The position numbers were made by a program, and so were the translations under genes. This document shows positions 1 through 7,825 of a DNA stretch of 64,000 nucleotides, in pieces. Positions within the stretch are counted from its first letter, which is position 1; every line of letters begins with the position of its first letter. The notes beneath the pieces were generated by a model that did no database searches, had not been told where the DNA came from, and saw nothing but the letters and a program-made list of their open reading frames with translations. Origin of the DNA: DASXUL01 sp036504855 (GTDB taxonomy: Bacteria > Armatimonadota > DTGP01 > JAKQQT01); NCBI GenBank assembly GCA_036504855.1, contig DASXUL010000126.1:1-64000 (forward strand), read 5' to 3'.

Positions 1-260
1 ACTCGCTCCCAACATACCGCCAGACCATATCTCTCCCTTGCCCGACGATCTCCTCCTCCTCCGACCGCCCCGCTACGCATTCCGCAATTGTGGCCCACGC
101 GCAAAACACACTTAGTTGGAACGATTGGGCTTGCCCTGCCCGCCAACCTTTCACAGACAGAAGATGCTCCCTACGGACGCGACCAACTCACAGAACCACC
201 CGAACAGAGCAGGAGGTCTGCTTGCTTAGGCGTGCGGACTGCCAGATCCGAACCTGAGTG

Positions 261-305
261 CTTCCAAGCAGTAGGTCGAGGGTTCGAGACCCTTTTCCCG
301 CTCCA
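261..305 (+). pseudogene. 3' half of a tRNA-Gly(UCC) gene, probable attachment-site remnant
   Basis: From 261 the sequence reads as the 3' half of a glycine tRNA. It has an anticodon-loop-like CTTCCAA at 261-267, a T-arm GAGGG-TTCGAGA-CCCTT at 278-294, an acceptor strand TTCCCGC at 295-301, discriminator T and encoded CCA at 303-305. I cannot find the matching 5' strand (GCGGGAA), a D-arm, or a paired anticodon stem upstream. So this is a fragment starting near the anticodon loop, as left by tRNA-site-specific integration, rather than an intact gene. No integrase is visible. An unusual full tRNA folding with upstream bases is less likely. Confidence 0.5.
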
Positions 306-318
306 ACGCGCGCCCTGC

Positions 319-350
319 AACGCCCGGCCCCATAGGCCGGGCGTTCTTCG
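319..350. terminator. Intrinsic terminator after the tRNA fragment
   Basis: Bases 319-329 and 335-345 form a perfect 11-bp GC-rich stem with a 5-nt loop (CCATA), followed by TTCTTCGTT. It would end tRNA transcription on the plus strand. It also lies just past the stop of the minus-strand oxidoreductase, so it may serve both directions. Confidence 0.75.
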
Positions 351-383
351 TTGGGGTTCGGCCCCGGGCGACATTGCGCGGGC

Positions 384-1382
384 TTACTCGACCATCGCCC
401 GGGATCCACTCTTCAGAGACCGATGGATCGCCTCGGCCACCGCGACGGCGGCGCGGGCGTCTTCGGGCGTTATCAGCGGCTGTCGCCCGGCGCGAACGCA
501 TTCCGCGAAATGCTCCAATTGGGCGCGCAGCGCGCCATGTAATCTGCCGGCGATGACGGGCCCATAGCTTACGTCCGGTCTCGTTGCGTGCGCATCGGAG
601 CAAACCTCGAAGGATTCGTCGCCCAGCCGCACGCTCACGCGGCCCGCCGTACCCACGATTTCCATCCGCGCGTCCAGAGGGTTGGGCGCGCCCGCCGGAA
701 TCACCCAGCAGGTTTCGAGGCAGCCAACGCAGCCGTTCGCGAACCGCATCAGCGCGAATATGCTGTCGTCCGCCTCCGTGAGAACCTTGCGGGCGCTCTC
801 CGCGGTAACCGACACAATCTCCGAACCCACGAACCACCGCATGATGTCGATGTCGTGAACGCCCAGGAAGAAGGCAACCGAGGTCCGCGCCTGGATGCGC
901 AGGCCGGACGCGATGAGGTTGTTCCGCCGCGCGTAGATCTGAATGGGGTCCCCAACGGCTCCGCCGTCAATCGCGTGTTTCGCGGCGGCATAGCGCGGGT
1001 CGAACCGAACGACGTGCCCCACCATCAGCGTTACGCCGGCAGTCCGGCAGGCGGCGATGATGGCGTCACAGTCGGCAACCGTTGTGGCCAGCGGCTTCTC
1101 CACGAGGATGTGCTTGCCGACTTGCGCAGCCTTGATGCATGAGTCGACATGGCGCTGGTCGTCTACGCAGACGCTGACAATATGGACGTCGGGATCCGAC
1201 AGCGCCGCTTCCAGGCTTGCCGCGGCATGGCCGCCATACTTCGCGGCGATCGCCTCCGCCCTGCCGGCAACCACGTCATACGCCTGAACCAGCCGCGTGC
1301 CTGTCAATTCCGACCAGATACGCGCGTGCCCCTCACCCATCATCCCCAGGCCAACCACCGCCGCGCCGAGTTTGCTGCTCAT
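384..1382 (-). CDS. Gfo/Idh/MocA family NAD(P)-dependent oxidoreductase
   Basis: This is a 332-residue cytoplasmic sugar or inositol dehydrogenase-like protein. The N-terminus has the Rossmann motif GLGMMGEGHA. The family's EKPLA motif (catalytic Lys) follows at about residue 95, and GVHDIDIMRWFVG in the second half holds the His/Asp expected near the active site. The start at 1382 is preceded by GGAGG and puts the dinucleotide-binding strand at the very N-terminus; the frame stays open further upstream but without family sequence. It is divergent from the GH127 gene, which suggests work on a liberated sugar or a related polyol. The substrate cannot be told from sequence; myo-inositol, UDP-sugar and glucose-fructose type enzymes share this fold. 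Confidence 0.9.
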   Translation of the reverse strand: MSSKLGAAVVGLGMMGEGHARIWSELTGTRLVQAYDVVAGRAEAIAAKYGGHAAASLEAALSDPDVHIVSVCVDDQRHVDSCIKAAQVGKHILVEKPLATTVADCDAIIAACRTAGVTLMVGHVVRFDPRYAAAKHAIDGGAVGDPIQIYARRNNLIASGLRIQARTSVAFFLGVHDIDIMRWFVGSEIVSVTAESARKVLTEADDSIFALMRFANGCVGCLETCWVIPAGAPNPLDARMEIVGTAGRVSVRLGDESFEVCSDAHATRPDVSYGPVIAGRLHGALRAQLEHFAECVRAGRQPLITPEDARAAVAVAEAIHRSLKSGSRAMVE

Positions 1383-1462
1383 TGCCGTTGCCTCCGTTGG
1401 TCCTTCAGTATCGCCGCGCCCGAACGCTCGGGAGTCAGCCTCTTCCGGCGCGCCGGGCGCTT

Positions 1463-1492
1463 TTGACGCGATAAGTTGCACTCCGGTATACT
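1463..1492 (+). promoter_or_regulatory. Sigma-70-type promoter for the GH127 gene
   Basis: TTGACG at 1463-1468 and TATACT at 1487-1492 are separated by 18 bp, a close match to the housekeeping consensus. The predicted transcript start near 1499 leaves a leader of about 180 nt before the GH127 start at 1677. It lies between the divergent oxidoreductase and glycosidase genes. Confidence 0.65.
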
Positions 1493-1676
1493 CATAGCAA
1501 GCTCAATCAGTGTATCGCGAGGGAGGGCCTTGGTAGGCGCGCTGCAGACCGCTCCGGAAGAGTCCTCCCTTGCCCGGCTGCGTTGCGTCTTCACCGGCTC
1601 TGCTGGCCGGTTCCCTGCCCTGCCGTACGGCCCGGCCGCCAAAGCGCCCGGCTCGTTCCCACCGCGAAGGTTGACC

Positions 1677-4052
1677 ATGAACCTGAGATCCCCGCTGATC
1701 CTTGGCTCGTTCGCGTTCGTATCGGCGATCGCTGCCGCGGCCCCGCCGTCCCAGCTCAAGCCGGTTCCCTTTACCAGCGTGACGATCACCGACGCTTTCT
1801 GGGCGCCGCGCATCCAGCGAAATCTGGAGGTCACGCTGCCGCACAACTTCCAGGAGTGCGAAGCCACCGGGCGCATCAGCAACTTCGACAAGGCCGCCGG
1901 CAAAATGGCGGGCGAGCACGAAGGGTACATGTTCAACGATTCCGACGTGTACAAGGTCCTGGAAGGCGCCGCCTACACCCTGGCCTACAGACGGGATCCC
2001 GCGCTGGAGGCGAAGTGCGACAGCATTATCGACCGCATCGCCGCGGCTCAGCAGCCGGACGGCTACCTCTACACCTATTACACCATCCGCAAGGAGTTGA
2101 ACCTTCGCCACACCAATGAGGCGAACATGCACGAAACCTACTGTGCTGGCCACCTCATCGAAGGCGCCGTGGCGTATTTCCAGGCGACCGGCAAGCGCAA
2201 GTTCCTGGATGTGGCGATCCGCCTGGCCGACTACTACGACCGCCTCTATGGTCCGGGCAAACGGCGCGACGCGCCTGGGCACGAGGAGATCGAACTTGCG
2301 CTTGTGAAGCTCTACCGCCTCACCGGGCAGAAGCGCTATCTCAACCTCGCGCGCTTCTTCGTTGAGGAGCGCGGCCACGCAGACGGCGGCCGCGCGCTAC
2401 AGGGCGAGTACAGCCAGGACCACATCCCGGTACGGCAGCAGCGGGAGATCCAGGGGCACGCGGTGCGAGCGATGTACCTCTACTGCGGCGTTGCCGATCT
2501 TGCCGCCATCTCGGGCGACCCTGGCTATCTGAAGACCATGGACAGCATCTGGCCGGACGTGGTTGATCGGAAGATGTACATCACCGGCGGAATCGGGCCA
2601 TCCGGCTCCAACGAGGGGTTCACGACCGCCTACGACCTCCCGAACGATTCCGCCTATGCGGAATCGTGCGCGGCGATCGCGCTAGCCCTGTGGAACCAGC
2701 GCAAGACGCTGCTGTACGCGGATGGGAAGTACGCTGACGTTGTGGAGCGCTGTATGTACAACGGCCTCCTCAGCGGCGTGTCCCTCAGTGGAGACCGGTT
2801 CTTCTACGGCAATCCGCTGGGGTCGCGAGGCGGCTATCAGCGGTCCGCCTGGTTCGCCTGCGCCTGCTGTCCGCCAAACCTCGTGCGATACATCCCCACG
2901 GTCGGCGGCCTCGTATACGCCACCACGCCGACCGACCTGTACGTGAACCACTACATGGGCAACACCGGGCGCATGCAGGTCCGCAATACATCTGTTACGG
3001 TCACGCAGGTCACCCGTTACCCGTGGGACGGCGCCGTGAAGCTGACGGTGGCTCCCGTCCGGCCCACCCCATTCACCCTCCGCCTGCGCATCCCCGGCTG
3101 GTGTCAGGGCCCCACCGTCTCCAGCACGCTCTACCGACTGCAAGGCATGCCCGCGTCCGGCGCGGTTACGCTGAAAGTCAACGGCAAGCCCGCGCGCGGG
3201 ATGCGCGTGGAAAAGGGCTACGCCTGCGTTACGAGGACCTGGAAGCGGGGAGACGTTGTCTCCTGGACCATGCCGATGCCGGTCCGCCGCGTGCATGCCA
3301 ACCCCAAGGTGAAGTACGACATCGGAAAGGTTGCGCTCCAGCGCGGCCCCGTGGTGTATTGCTTCGAGGATGTGGACAATGCGAATCGCGCGCGGCGAAT
3401 GGCCATTCCCGCTGGGGCGCGCATCACGACGAAGGCCCGGCCGGATCTGCTGGGCGGCGTGACAGTTCTCAACGGCCAGTGCATCGCTCAGGTTACGCCG
3501 GGCGCCGCTCCATCGGAGGCGTCGTTTACGGCCGTCCCCTACTTCGCGTGGGACAACCGGACGCCGGGCGGAATGGCGGTGTGGGCGCCCGAGAATCCCG
3601 GCGCCCTGCCGGCCGCCATGCCGCCGACCATCGCCAGCGCGAGCAAGGCGTCATGGTCGTTCATGCATGTGGACGCCGCCTCTATCAATGATCAATTGGC
3701 GCCCCGCAGTTCCAACGATGCGGAGACGCCGCATATGGATTTCTGGCCCCACTCGGGCACAACCGAGTGGTTGCAGTATACCTTCGCCGCCCCCGCTACG
3801 GTGAAGGGGGCGGAAGTGTACTGGTTTGTCGATTACCCGGGCGGCGGATGCGGCGCGCCGGCGTCGTGGCACATCGAGTACCGGGTTGGGGACGCGTGGA
3901 AGCCCGTGGAGGCGAATGGCCCGTATGCGGTCGAGAAAGACCGGCTCAACCGGACCGAGTTCAAGCCCGTGCAAACGGATGCGCTGCGCCTGGTTGTCGA
4001 CTGTCAGCGCGACCTCTCGGCAGGCGTGTATGAGTGGCGCGTGCTGCAGTAG
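1677..4052 (+). CDS. GH127 (DUF1680) beta-L-arabinofuranosidase-like glycoside hydrolase, secreted
   Basis: This 791-residue protein starts with a signal peptide (MNLRSPLILG, cleavage after the AAAA stretch near residue 22). The GH127 alpha/alpha barrel follows: YCAGHLIEGAVAYF near residue 157 and the cysteine cluster CACCPPNLVRY near residue 395. In characterised GH127 enzymes such cysteines bind zinc and supply the nucleophile. The acid residue region ESCAAIALALWN is also present. About 120 C-terminal residues look like a carbohydrate-binding beta-sandwich of the F5/8 discoidin kind (WLQYTF, AEVYWF, WHIEYRVGDAWKPV). Family members release L-arabinofuranose from plant glycans; the exact linkage is not predictable. 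The ATG at 1677 follows CGAAGG and gives the signal peptide; the frame is open upstream but has no family sequence. Confidence 0.9.
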   Translation: MNLRSPLILGSFAFVSAIAAAAPPSQLKPVPFTSVTITDAFWAPRIQRNLEVTLPHNFQECEATGRISNFDKAAGKMAGEHEGYMFNDSDVYKVLEGAAYTLAYRRDPALEAKCDSIIDRIAAAQQPDGYLYTYYTIRKELNLRHTNEANMHETYCAGHLIEGAVAYFQATGKRKFLDVAIRLADYYDRLYGPGKRRDAPGHEEIELALVKLYRLTGQKRYLNLARFFVEERGHADGGRALQGEYSQDHIPVRQQREIQGHAVRAMYLYCGVADLAAISGDPGYLKTMDSIWPDVVDRKMYITGGIGPSGSNEGFTTAYDLPNDSAYAESCAAIALALWNQRKTLLYADGKYADVVERCMYNGLLSGVSLSGDRFFYGNPLGSRGGYQRSAWFACACCPPNLVRYIPTVGGLVYATTPTDLYVNHYMGNTGRMQVRNTSVTVTQVTRYPWDGAVKLTVAPVRPTPFTLRLRIPGWCQGPTVSSTLYRLQGMPASGAVTLKVNGKPARGMRVEKGYACVTRTWKRGDVVSWTMPMPVRRVHANPKVKYDIGKVALQRGPVVYCFEDVDNANRARRMAIPAGARITTKARPDLLGGVTVLNGQCIAQVTPGAAPSEASFTAVPYFAWDNRTPGGMAVWAPENPGALPAAMPPTIASASKASWSFMHVDAASINDQLAPRSSNDAETPHMDFWPHSGTTEWLQYTFAAPATVKGAEVYWFVDYPGGGCGAPASWHIEYRVGDAWKPVEANGPYAVEKDRLNRTEFKPVQTDALRLVVDCQRDLSAGVYEWRVLQ

Positions 4053-4417
4053 GCGGCGGCAGAGCTGCGCTTCCTTGATTGGCGCAGAGAGGGCGTTGGC
4101 CATGGCAGGCGCGTTCGCGTGAACGAGGCGGTCTCCCACCCCAAGGCGCGCAGGGGCCTCGTCGTCCGAGTGGCCGGCTATGGCCAGTCCTTCTGCAACA
4201 TCAACCCAAGTCTGCAGGGCGAGAACACCCGCGGCACGGAGCACAGCGACTCCCAGCGAACCGGCCGTCCTGCTGGATGGCATACCTCTGGGAGGGGCGG
4301 CTTGCCGCCGCGGTAGTTCGCTGGAGCGGCGATGAGCCTGTCCGGTTTTTGGCGCGGGGGCGGCGCTGCTATAGTATGCTTACGAGCGCGCCGGAGGCGC
4401 GGGACAGGTGTTTGCCC
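4053..4417. other. Intergenic region upstream of metF
   Basis: This 365-bp stretch holds no gene that I can support. A minus-strand frame over 4055-4283 reads like plausible protein but has only a weak start and runs on into GH127 antisense. A -10-like TATAGT at 4370-4375 lies 43 bp before metF, with no convincing -35 box. I see no SAM or folate riboswitch core. Confidence 0.4.
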
Positions 4418-5338
4418 ATGCATATTCACGACATTTTCGCCCGAAACAGTACCACCCTCAGCTTTGAGTTTTCCCCGCCGAGAGATGACGAGGCCGCCGA
4501 GGCGCTCTACAAGGGCATCTCGGAACTGGAGCCCCTTCACCCCTCCTTCGTGTCGGTCACGTATGGCGCCGGCGGGTCAACGCGCCAGCGCACCAACGAC
4601 CTCGTGGTGCGCCTGAAGGACCAGACCACGCTGGATCCGGTCCCTCACCTCACCTGCGTCTGCCACTCCGAGGGCGAGATTCAGGGCATCCTGGAGCGGT
4701 ACGCGGGGCACGGCATCTCCAACGTTATGGCGCTGGGCGGCGACCCGCCGAAGAGCGCGCTCAACTACGACCGCACGGCGGACGCCTTTCCCCATGCGGA
4801 GGACCTGGTGCGCTTCATCCAGCGGTTCAACGCATCGGGAAGCCACCCAGACCCGCGCGGCTTTGGCATCGGCGTGGCCGGGTTCCCGGAGGGCCACCCC
4901 GCCACTCCAAACCGCCTCGTGGAACTGGACCGGCTGAAGGCCAAGGTGGACGCCGGAGCGGATTACATCGTCACCCAGCTCTTCTTCGATAATCACGACT
5001 TCTACGATTTCCGGGAGCGGTGCGAGTTGGCCGGCATCAACGTGCCCATCCTTGCCGGAATTATGCCGGTCACTTCCAGCGGCGGCCTGATGCGTATGGC
5101 GGAACTGGCGCTTGGCGCGCGCTTCCCGGCTCGGCTGCTGAAGGCGCTGAATCGGTGCGATGACGAGCCCAAGTACATCCGCAGGGTGGGCGTGCAGTGG
5201 GCCGCCGAGCAGTGCCGCGACCTGCTGGACAACCACGTGCGCGGCATCCACTTCTATACGCTGAACCGATCCACCGCTACGCGAGAGATCTACGCCAGCC
5301 TCGGCGTGAAGGATTCCCGGCGTCTGACGTCGGCTTGA
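4418..5338 (+). CDS. metF: Methylenetetrahydrofolate reductase
   Basis: This is a 306-residue flavoprotein of the usual length for bacterial MetF. It reduces 5,10-methylene-THF to 5-methyl-THF for methionine synthesis. Visible motifs are FEFSPPRDDEA (catalytic Glu region, residues ~11-21), SVTYGAGGSTR, HLTCVCHSEGEI, NVMALGGDPP (FAD site), DAGADYIVTQLFFD and PILAGIMPVTS. The ATG at 4418 begins the conserved domain. The frame is open far upstream, but that extension is basic and unlike the family. The HAD gene follows after 5 bp, so the two are probably co-transcribed. Confidence 0.95.
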   Translation: MHIHDIFARNSTTLSFEFSPPRDDEAAEALYKGISELEPLHPSFVSVTYGAGGSTRQRTNDLVVRLKDQTTLDPVPHLTCVCHSEGEIQGILERYAGHGISNVMALGGDPPKSALNYDRTADAFPHAEDLVRFIQRFNASGSHPDPRGFGIGVAGFPEGHPATPNRLVELDRLKAKVDAGADYIVTQLFFDNHDFYDFRERCELAGINVPILAGIMPVTSSGGLMRMAELALGARFPARLLKALNRCDDEPKYIRRVGVQWAAEQCRDLLDNHVRGIHFYTLNRSTATREIYASLGVKDSRRLTSA

Positions 5339-5343
5339 CGCCG

Positions 5344-5988
5344 ATGATCCAGGCCGTCATTTTCGACATGGACGGCGTGCTGCTGGAGTCCGATCTGTTG
5401 ATGGCGGACGCCATCATCCAGACGCTGGCGGAATGCGGCGCCGTCGTAACGCTGGAGGATTTCATCCCGTACGTTGGCGCCGGAGAGCGCCGCTGCATAG
5501 AAGCCCTCGCAGCCCAGCAAGGCGTGGCCTGTGACGTTGAAGCGACGAAGGCGAAGGCCTACGCCGTCTATGCGGAAATGGCGCGGGGCCGCCTGGCGCT
5601 TGCGCCCGGAGTTCGGGAGTTCGCCGCGCGAGCAAGGGCGCGGGGCCTGCATCTCGCCATCGCCAGCAGCGCGGACCCGGTGAAGATCGCCATCAACCTC
5701 GGGGAAATCGGCCTGCCGTCCGATACATTCGATGTCATCGTGAGCGGGCTGGACGTAGCGCTGAAGAAGCCGCATCCCGGCATCTTCCTGACGGCGGCCG
5801 AACGCCTGGGCGTTGCCCCGGATACCTGCCTGGTTGTTGAAGACGCCGTTAACGGCATCGCAGCGGCGCGCGCCGCGGGGATGCGCTGCCTGGCTGTATC
5901 CACCACGTTTCCCCCCGATTACCTTGCCGCGGCGGACTGGGTGGCGGGATCGCTTGCCGTCGCGCCGGACGCCTGCTTCGGATGGTGA
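5344..5988 (+). CDS. HAD-superfamily phosphatase (beta-phosphoglucomutase-like)
   Basis: This 214-residue cytoplasmic protein has the full set of HAD motifs: DMDGVLLESD near residue 8 (Asp nucleophile and acid/base), ASSAD (motif II Ser), KKPHPGIF (motif III Lys) and VVEDAVNG (motif IV acids). The helical cap between motifs I and II is the C1 type of phosphoglycolate phosphatase and beta-phosphoglucomutase relatives. It starts 5 bp after metF. A TTG overlapping the metF stop is an alternative start. The substrate is unknown. Confidence 0.9.
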   Translation: MIQAVIFDMDGVLLESDLLMADAIIQTLAECGAVVTLEDFIPYVGAGERRCIEALAAQQGVACDVEATKAKAYAVYAEMARGRLALAPGVREFAARARARGLHLAIASSADPVKIAINLGEIGLPSDTFDVIVSGLDVALKKPHPGIFLTAAERLGVAPDTCLVVEDAVNGIAAARAAGMRCLAVSTTFPPDYLAAADWVAGSLAVAPDACFGW

Positions 5989-6028
5989 TCCTGATCCTCG
6001 ACCTATTCGCGAAGGAAGGAACCTGCCT

Positions 6029-7045
6029 GTGAGACCTGGAATCTGGATGGCCCCCCTGGCGGCGTGCGCCATCGCCGCCTCGGCGCGCAGCGCGCCTCGC
6101 AGCGTCACCGGGTATGTCAGCGTTTCGGCGGGCGATTCCTCTCCGTACTGGACGCTGGCGGACCACATCGACTGCTTCACGGCTCTGGCCCCCACCTGGC
6201 TCTCCTACGACGCGGCGGGAAAGCTGACGGACCACTCAGACCGGACCTTCGTTCGGTACGCGCACGCGCATGGCGTGAAGGTTACGCCGCTCGTGGCCAT
6301 CGGGTCGGGCAAGCCCTCTGAGGTGGCGCATGCCCTCTTCGCCGACGCCGGCGCCGCGGATCACTCCGCCAGCGAGCTCTTGCGCAGCGTGAAGGCGTCC
6401 GGCGCCGATGGGATCAACGTGGACATCGAGGGCGTGGCCCACGGAGACCGGGGGCTCTACAACGCCTTCGTGGAGCGCCTCTGCAAGGCCTTCCACGCGG
6501 ACAAGCTGCTGGTGACGCTGGACCTTCCGGGCAAAGACTCTGACGCGCCGGACGAGGAATGGCCCGGCTTCGCCGACTACGCTTTCCTTGGGAGACACGC
6601 GGATCAGCTTCAGTTGATGTGCTATGACGAGCATTGGGCCAGCGGCGACCCGGGGCCGGTTGGATCGCTGCCCTGGTTGCGCCGGGTAATCGCCTATGCC
6701 GCCAGTGTGGCGCCGCGGTCGAAAGTCGTGCTGGGCGTGCCTTTCTATGGCTACGACTGGCCGCCCGCCGGCCCGGTGGCGTCTGTTACAGGCGTGCAGG
6801 CCGAAGCGCTGATCGCCCAACACAACGCCGCTCCGAAATGGGATGCGGACGGGGAGTCCTACTGGTTCCAGTACCCCGACGTGGGGAGCGGCGCTCACAA
6901 GGTGTACTACGAGACTGGGCGCAGCCTGCAGGCGCGGTTGGATGCGGCCAACAAGGCCGGCATCGCCGGCATTGCCGTCTGGCGGTTGGGAGACGAGTCG
7001 GCAGGCCTGTGGGCGCCTCTCAAGCGGTATCGCTCAGGACGCTAA
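6029..7045 (+). CDS. Exported glycoside hydrolase family 18 protein (YaaH/chitinase-like)
   Basis: This 338-residue protein begins at a GTG preceded by GAAGGAAGGA, with a signal peptide (MRPGIWMAPLAACAIAASA). A compact GH18 barrel follows. The catalytic signature DGINVDIEG (DxxxDxE type) lies near residues 133-141, and LMCYDEHW, VLGVPFYGYDW and IAGIAVWRLGDE represent the later barrel strands. Single-domain GH18 proteins of this form include spore-germination YaaH-like N-acetylglucosaminidases and chitinase-like proteins. It probably acts on peptidoglycan or chitin outside the cytoplasm. A strong palindromic terminator follows 5 bp after the stop. Confidence 0.87.
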   Translation: MRPGIWMAPLAACAIAASARSAPRSVTGYVSVSAGDSSPYWTLADHIDCFTALAPTWLSYDAAGKLTDHSDRTFVRYAHAHGVKVTPLVAIGSGKPSEVAHALFADAGAADHSASELLRSVKASGADGINVDIEGVAHGDRGLYNAFVERLCKAFHADKLLVTLDLPGKDSDAPDEEWPGFADYAFLGRHADQLQLMCYDEHWASGDPGPVGSLPWLRRVIAYAASVAPRSKVVLGVPFYGYDWPPAGPVASVTGVQAEALIAQHNAAPKWDADGESYWFQYPDVGSGAHKVYYETGRSLQARLDAANKAGIAGIAVWRLGDESAGLWAPLKRYRSGR

Positions 7046-7050
7046 TCCGG

Positions 7051-7088
7051 ATGCAGCCAGGCCGCCCAATTGGGCGGCCTGGCTGCAT
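7051..7088. terminator. 38-bp perfect palindrome, bidirectional terminator
   Basis: Bases 7051-7069 and 7070-7088 are exact reverse complements, forming a 19-bp stem with a minimal loop at CAATTG. It sits between two convergent genes that end at 7045 and 7110, so it suits termination from both sides, although neither side has a long T-run. Confidence 0.75.
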
Positions 7089-7109
7089 TCCGATCAATAG
7101 ACTCGCGCG

Positions 7110-7682
7110 TCACTTCCTCGGCGCGGTCGTGGATGCCGTCTGGACGTACGTGAGCTGCACGCCGTGCGTCTGCACGTCCACGAGCGTGTAATTGCCATCG
7201 GCGTCCTGCACGAATACCCCGGTAAACACGGCGCGGAGGCGTGCGGCGCTGCGTCCGCCCATGGCGCCGTCGATCGTGCCGGTGAGTTCGCCGAAGTTCT
7301 CATTGATGGCGACAAGCGAACCGGTGATCCGCTGCTTCGTTGACGGCGCAAACAGCGAGATCACGCCGTTCGTCATGCCGTCGCCGTTCGCGTTGAGGAT
7401 TGTCTGAGTGCGAAGCTCCACCTTCACTGGGACCTGAACGGCGCTGGCGCCGGCGGTCGGCGGCGTCACAGTGAGAACGGCGTCGGCGCGATAGAGGCTG
7501 GTGGATTCGGTGTCGCTGATCTTCCTCGTGTTCACCTGTTTCAACTGGAAGGGTTCCGCCGTGACCTTCGAGATCACCGGCGTTGGGGGAGTGGGCTTCT
7601 TGCAGAGTTGGCCGGCAGAAGCAGAGGAGATTGCCACCGTCGCCAAGGTGACCAGCGCGAGCATCCGAGACGTATTGAACAT
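7110..7682 (-). CDS. Exported protein of unknown function
   Basis: This 190-residue protein has a signal peptide (MFNTSRMLALVTLATVAISSASA) followed by a predicted beta-rich domain. I recognise no family. It contains repeated short Thr/Val strands (TSLYRADAVLTVTP, VPVKVELRTQ, GELTGTIDGAMGG, RLRAVFTGVFV), which suggest a secreted or cell-surface beta-sandwich. The ATG at 7682 is preceded by AGGAGG at a good distance. It is monocistronic, ending at the shared palindromic terminator. Confidence 0.75.
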   Translation of the reverse strand: MFNTSRMLALVTLATVAISSASAGQLCKKPTPPTPVISKVTAEPFQLKQVNTRKISDTESTSLYRADAVLTVTPPTAGASAVQVPVKVELRTQTILNANGDGMTNGVISLFAPSTKQRITGSLVAINENFGELTGTIDGAMGGRSAARLRAVFTGVFVQDADGNYTLVDVQTHGVQLTYVQTASTTAPRK

Positions 7683-7825
7683 CGCTCGTCCCTCCTTTGG
7701 GCGGCCCCGCATCCGCGCGGGGCAGCGCGCAATCGGCGTCGTGAGCCGACGTCGTCATGCTATTATGCCGGCTCGCCAGATGGCATGGCCAACCGTCTGG
7801 CCGACGGCCTCGCCCCGTTCGTTGG

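Noticed and set aside
205..305. Intact class II tRNA with a long variable arm
   Set aside because: I tried several foldings. No D-arm, a poorly matched acceptor strand and no 7-nt anticodon loop with T33 could be combined, so only the 3' half is called.
4055..4283. Minus-strand coding-like stretch upstream of metF
   Set aside because: The translation looks protein-like, but I recognise no family, the start is weak and the frame continues into GH127 antisense. Too little to call a gene.
4330..4417. SAM or folate riboswitch before metF
   Set aside because: The leader is short and shows no conserved riboswitch core or terminator stem.
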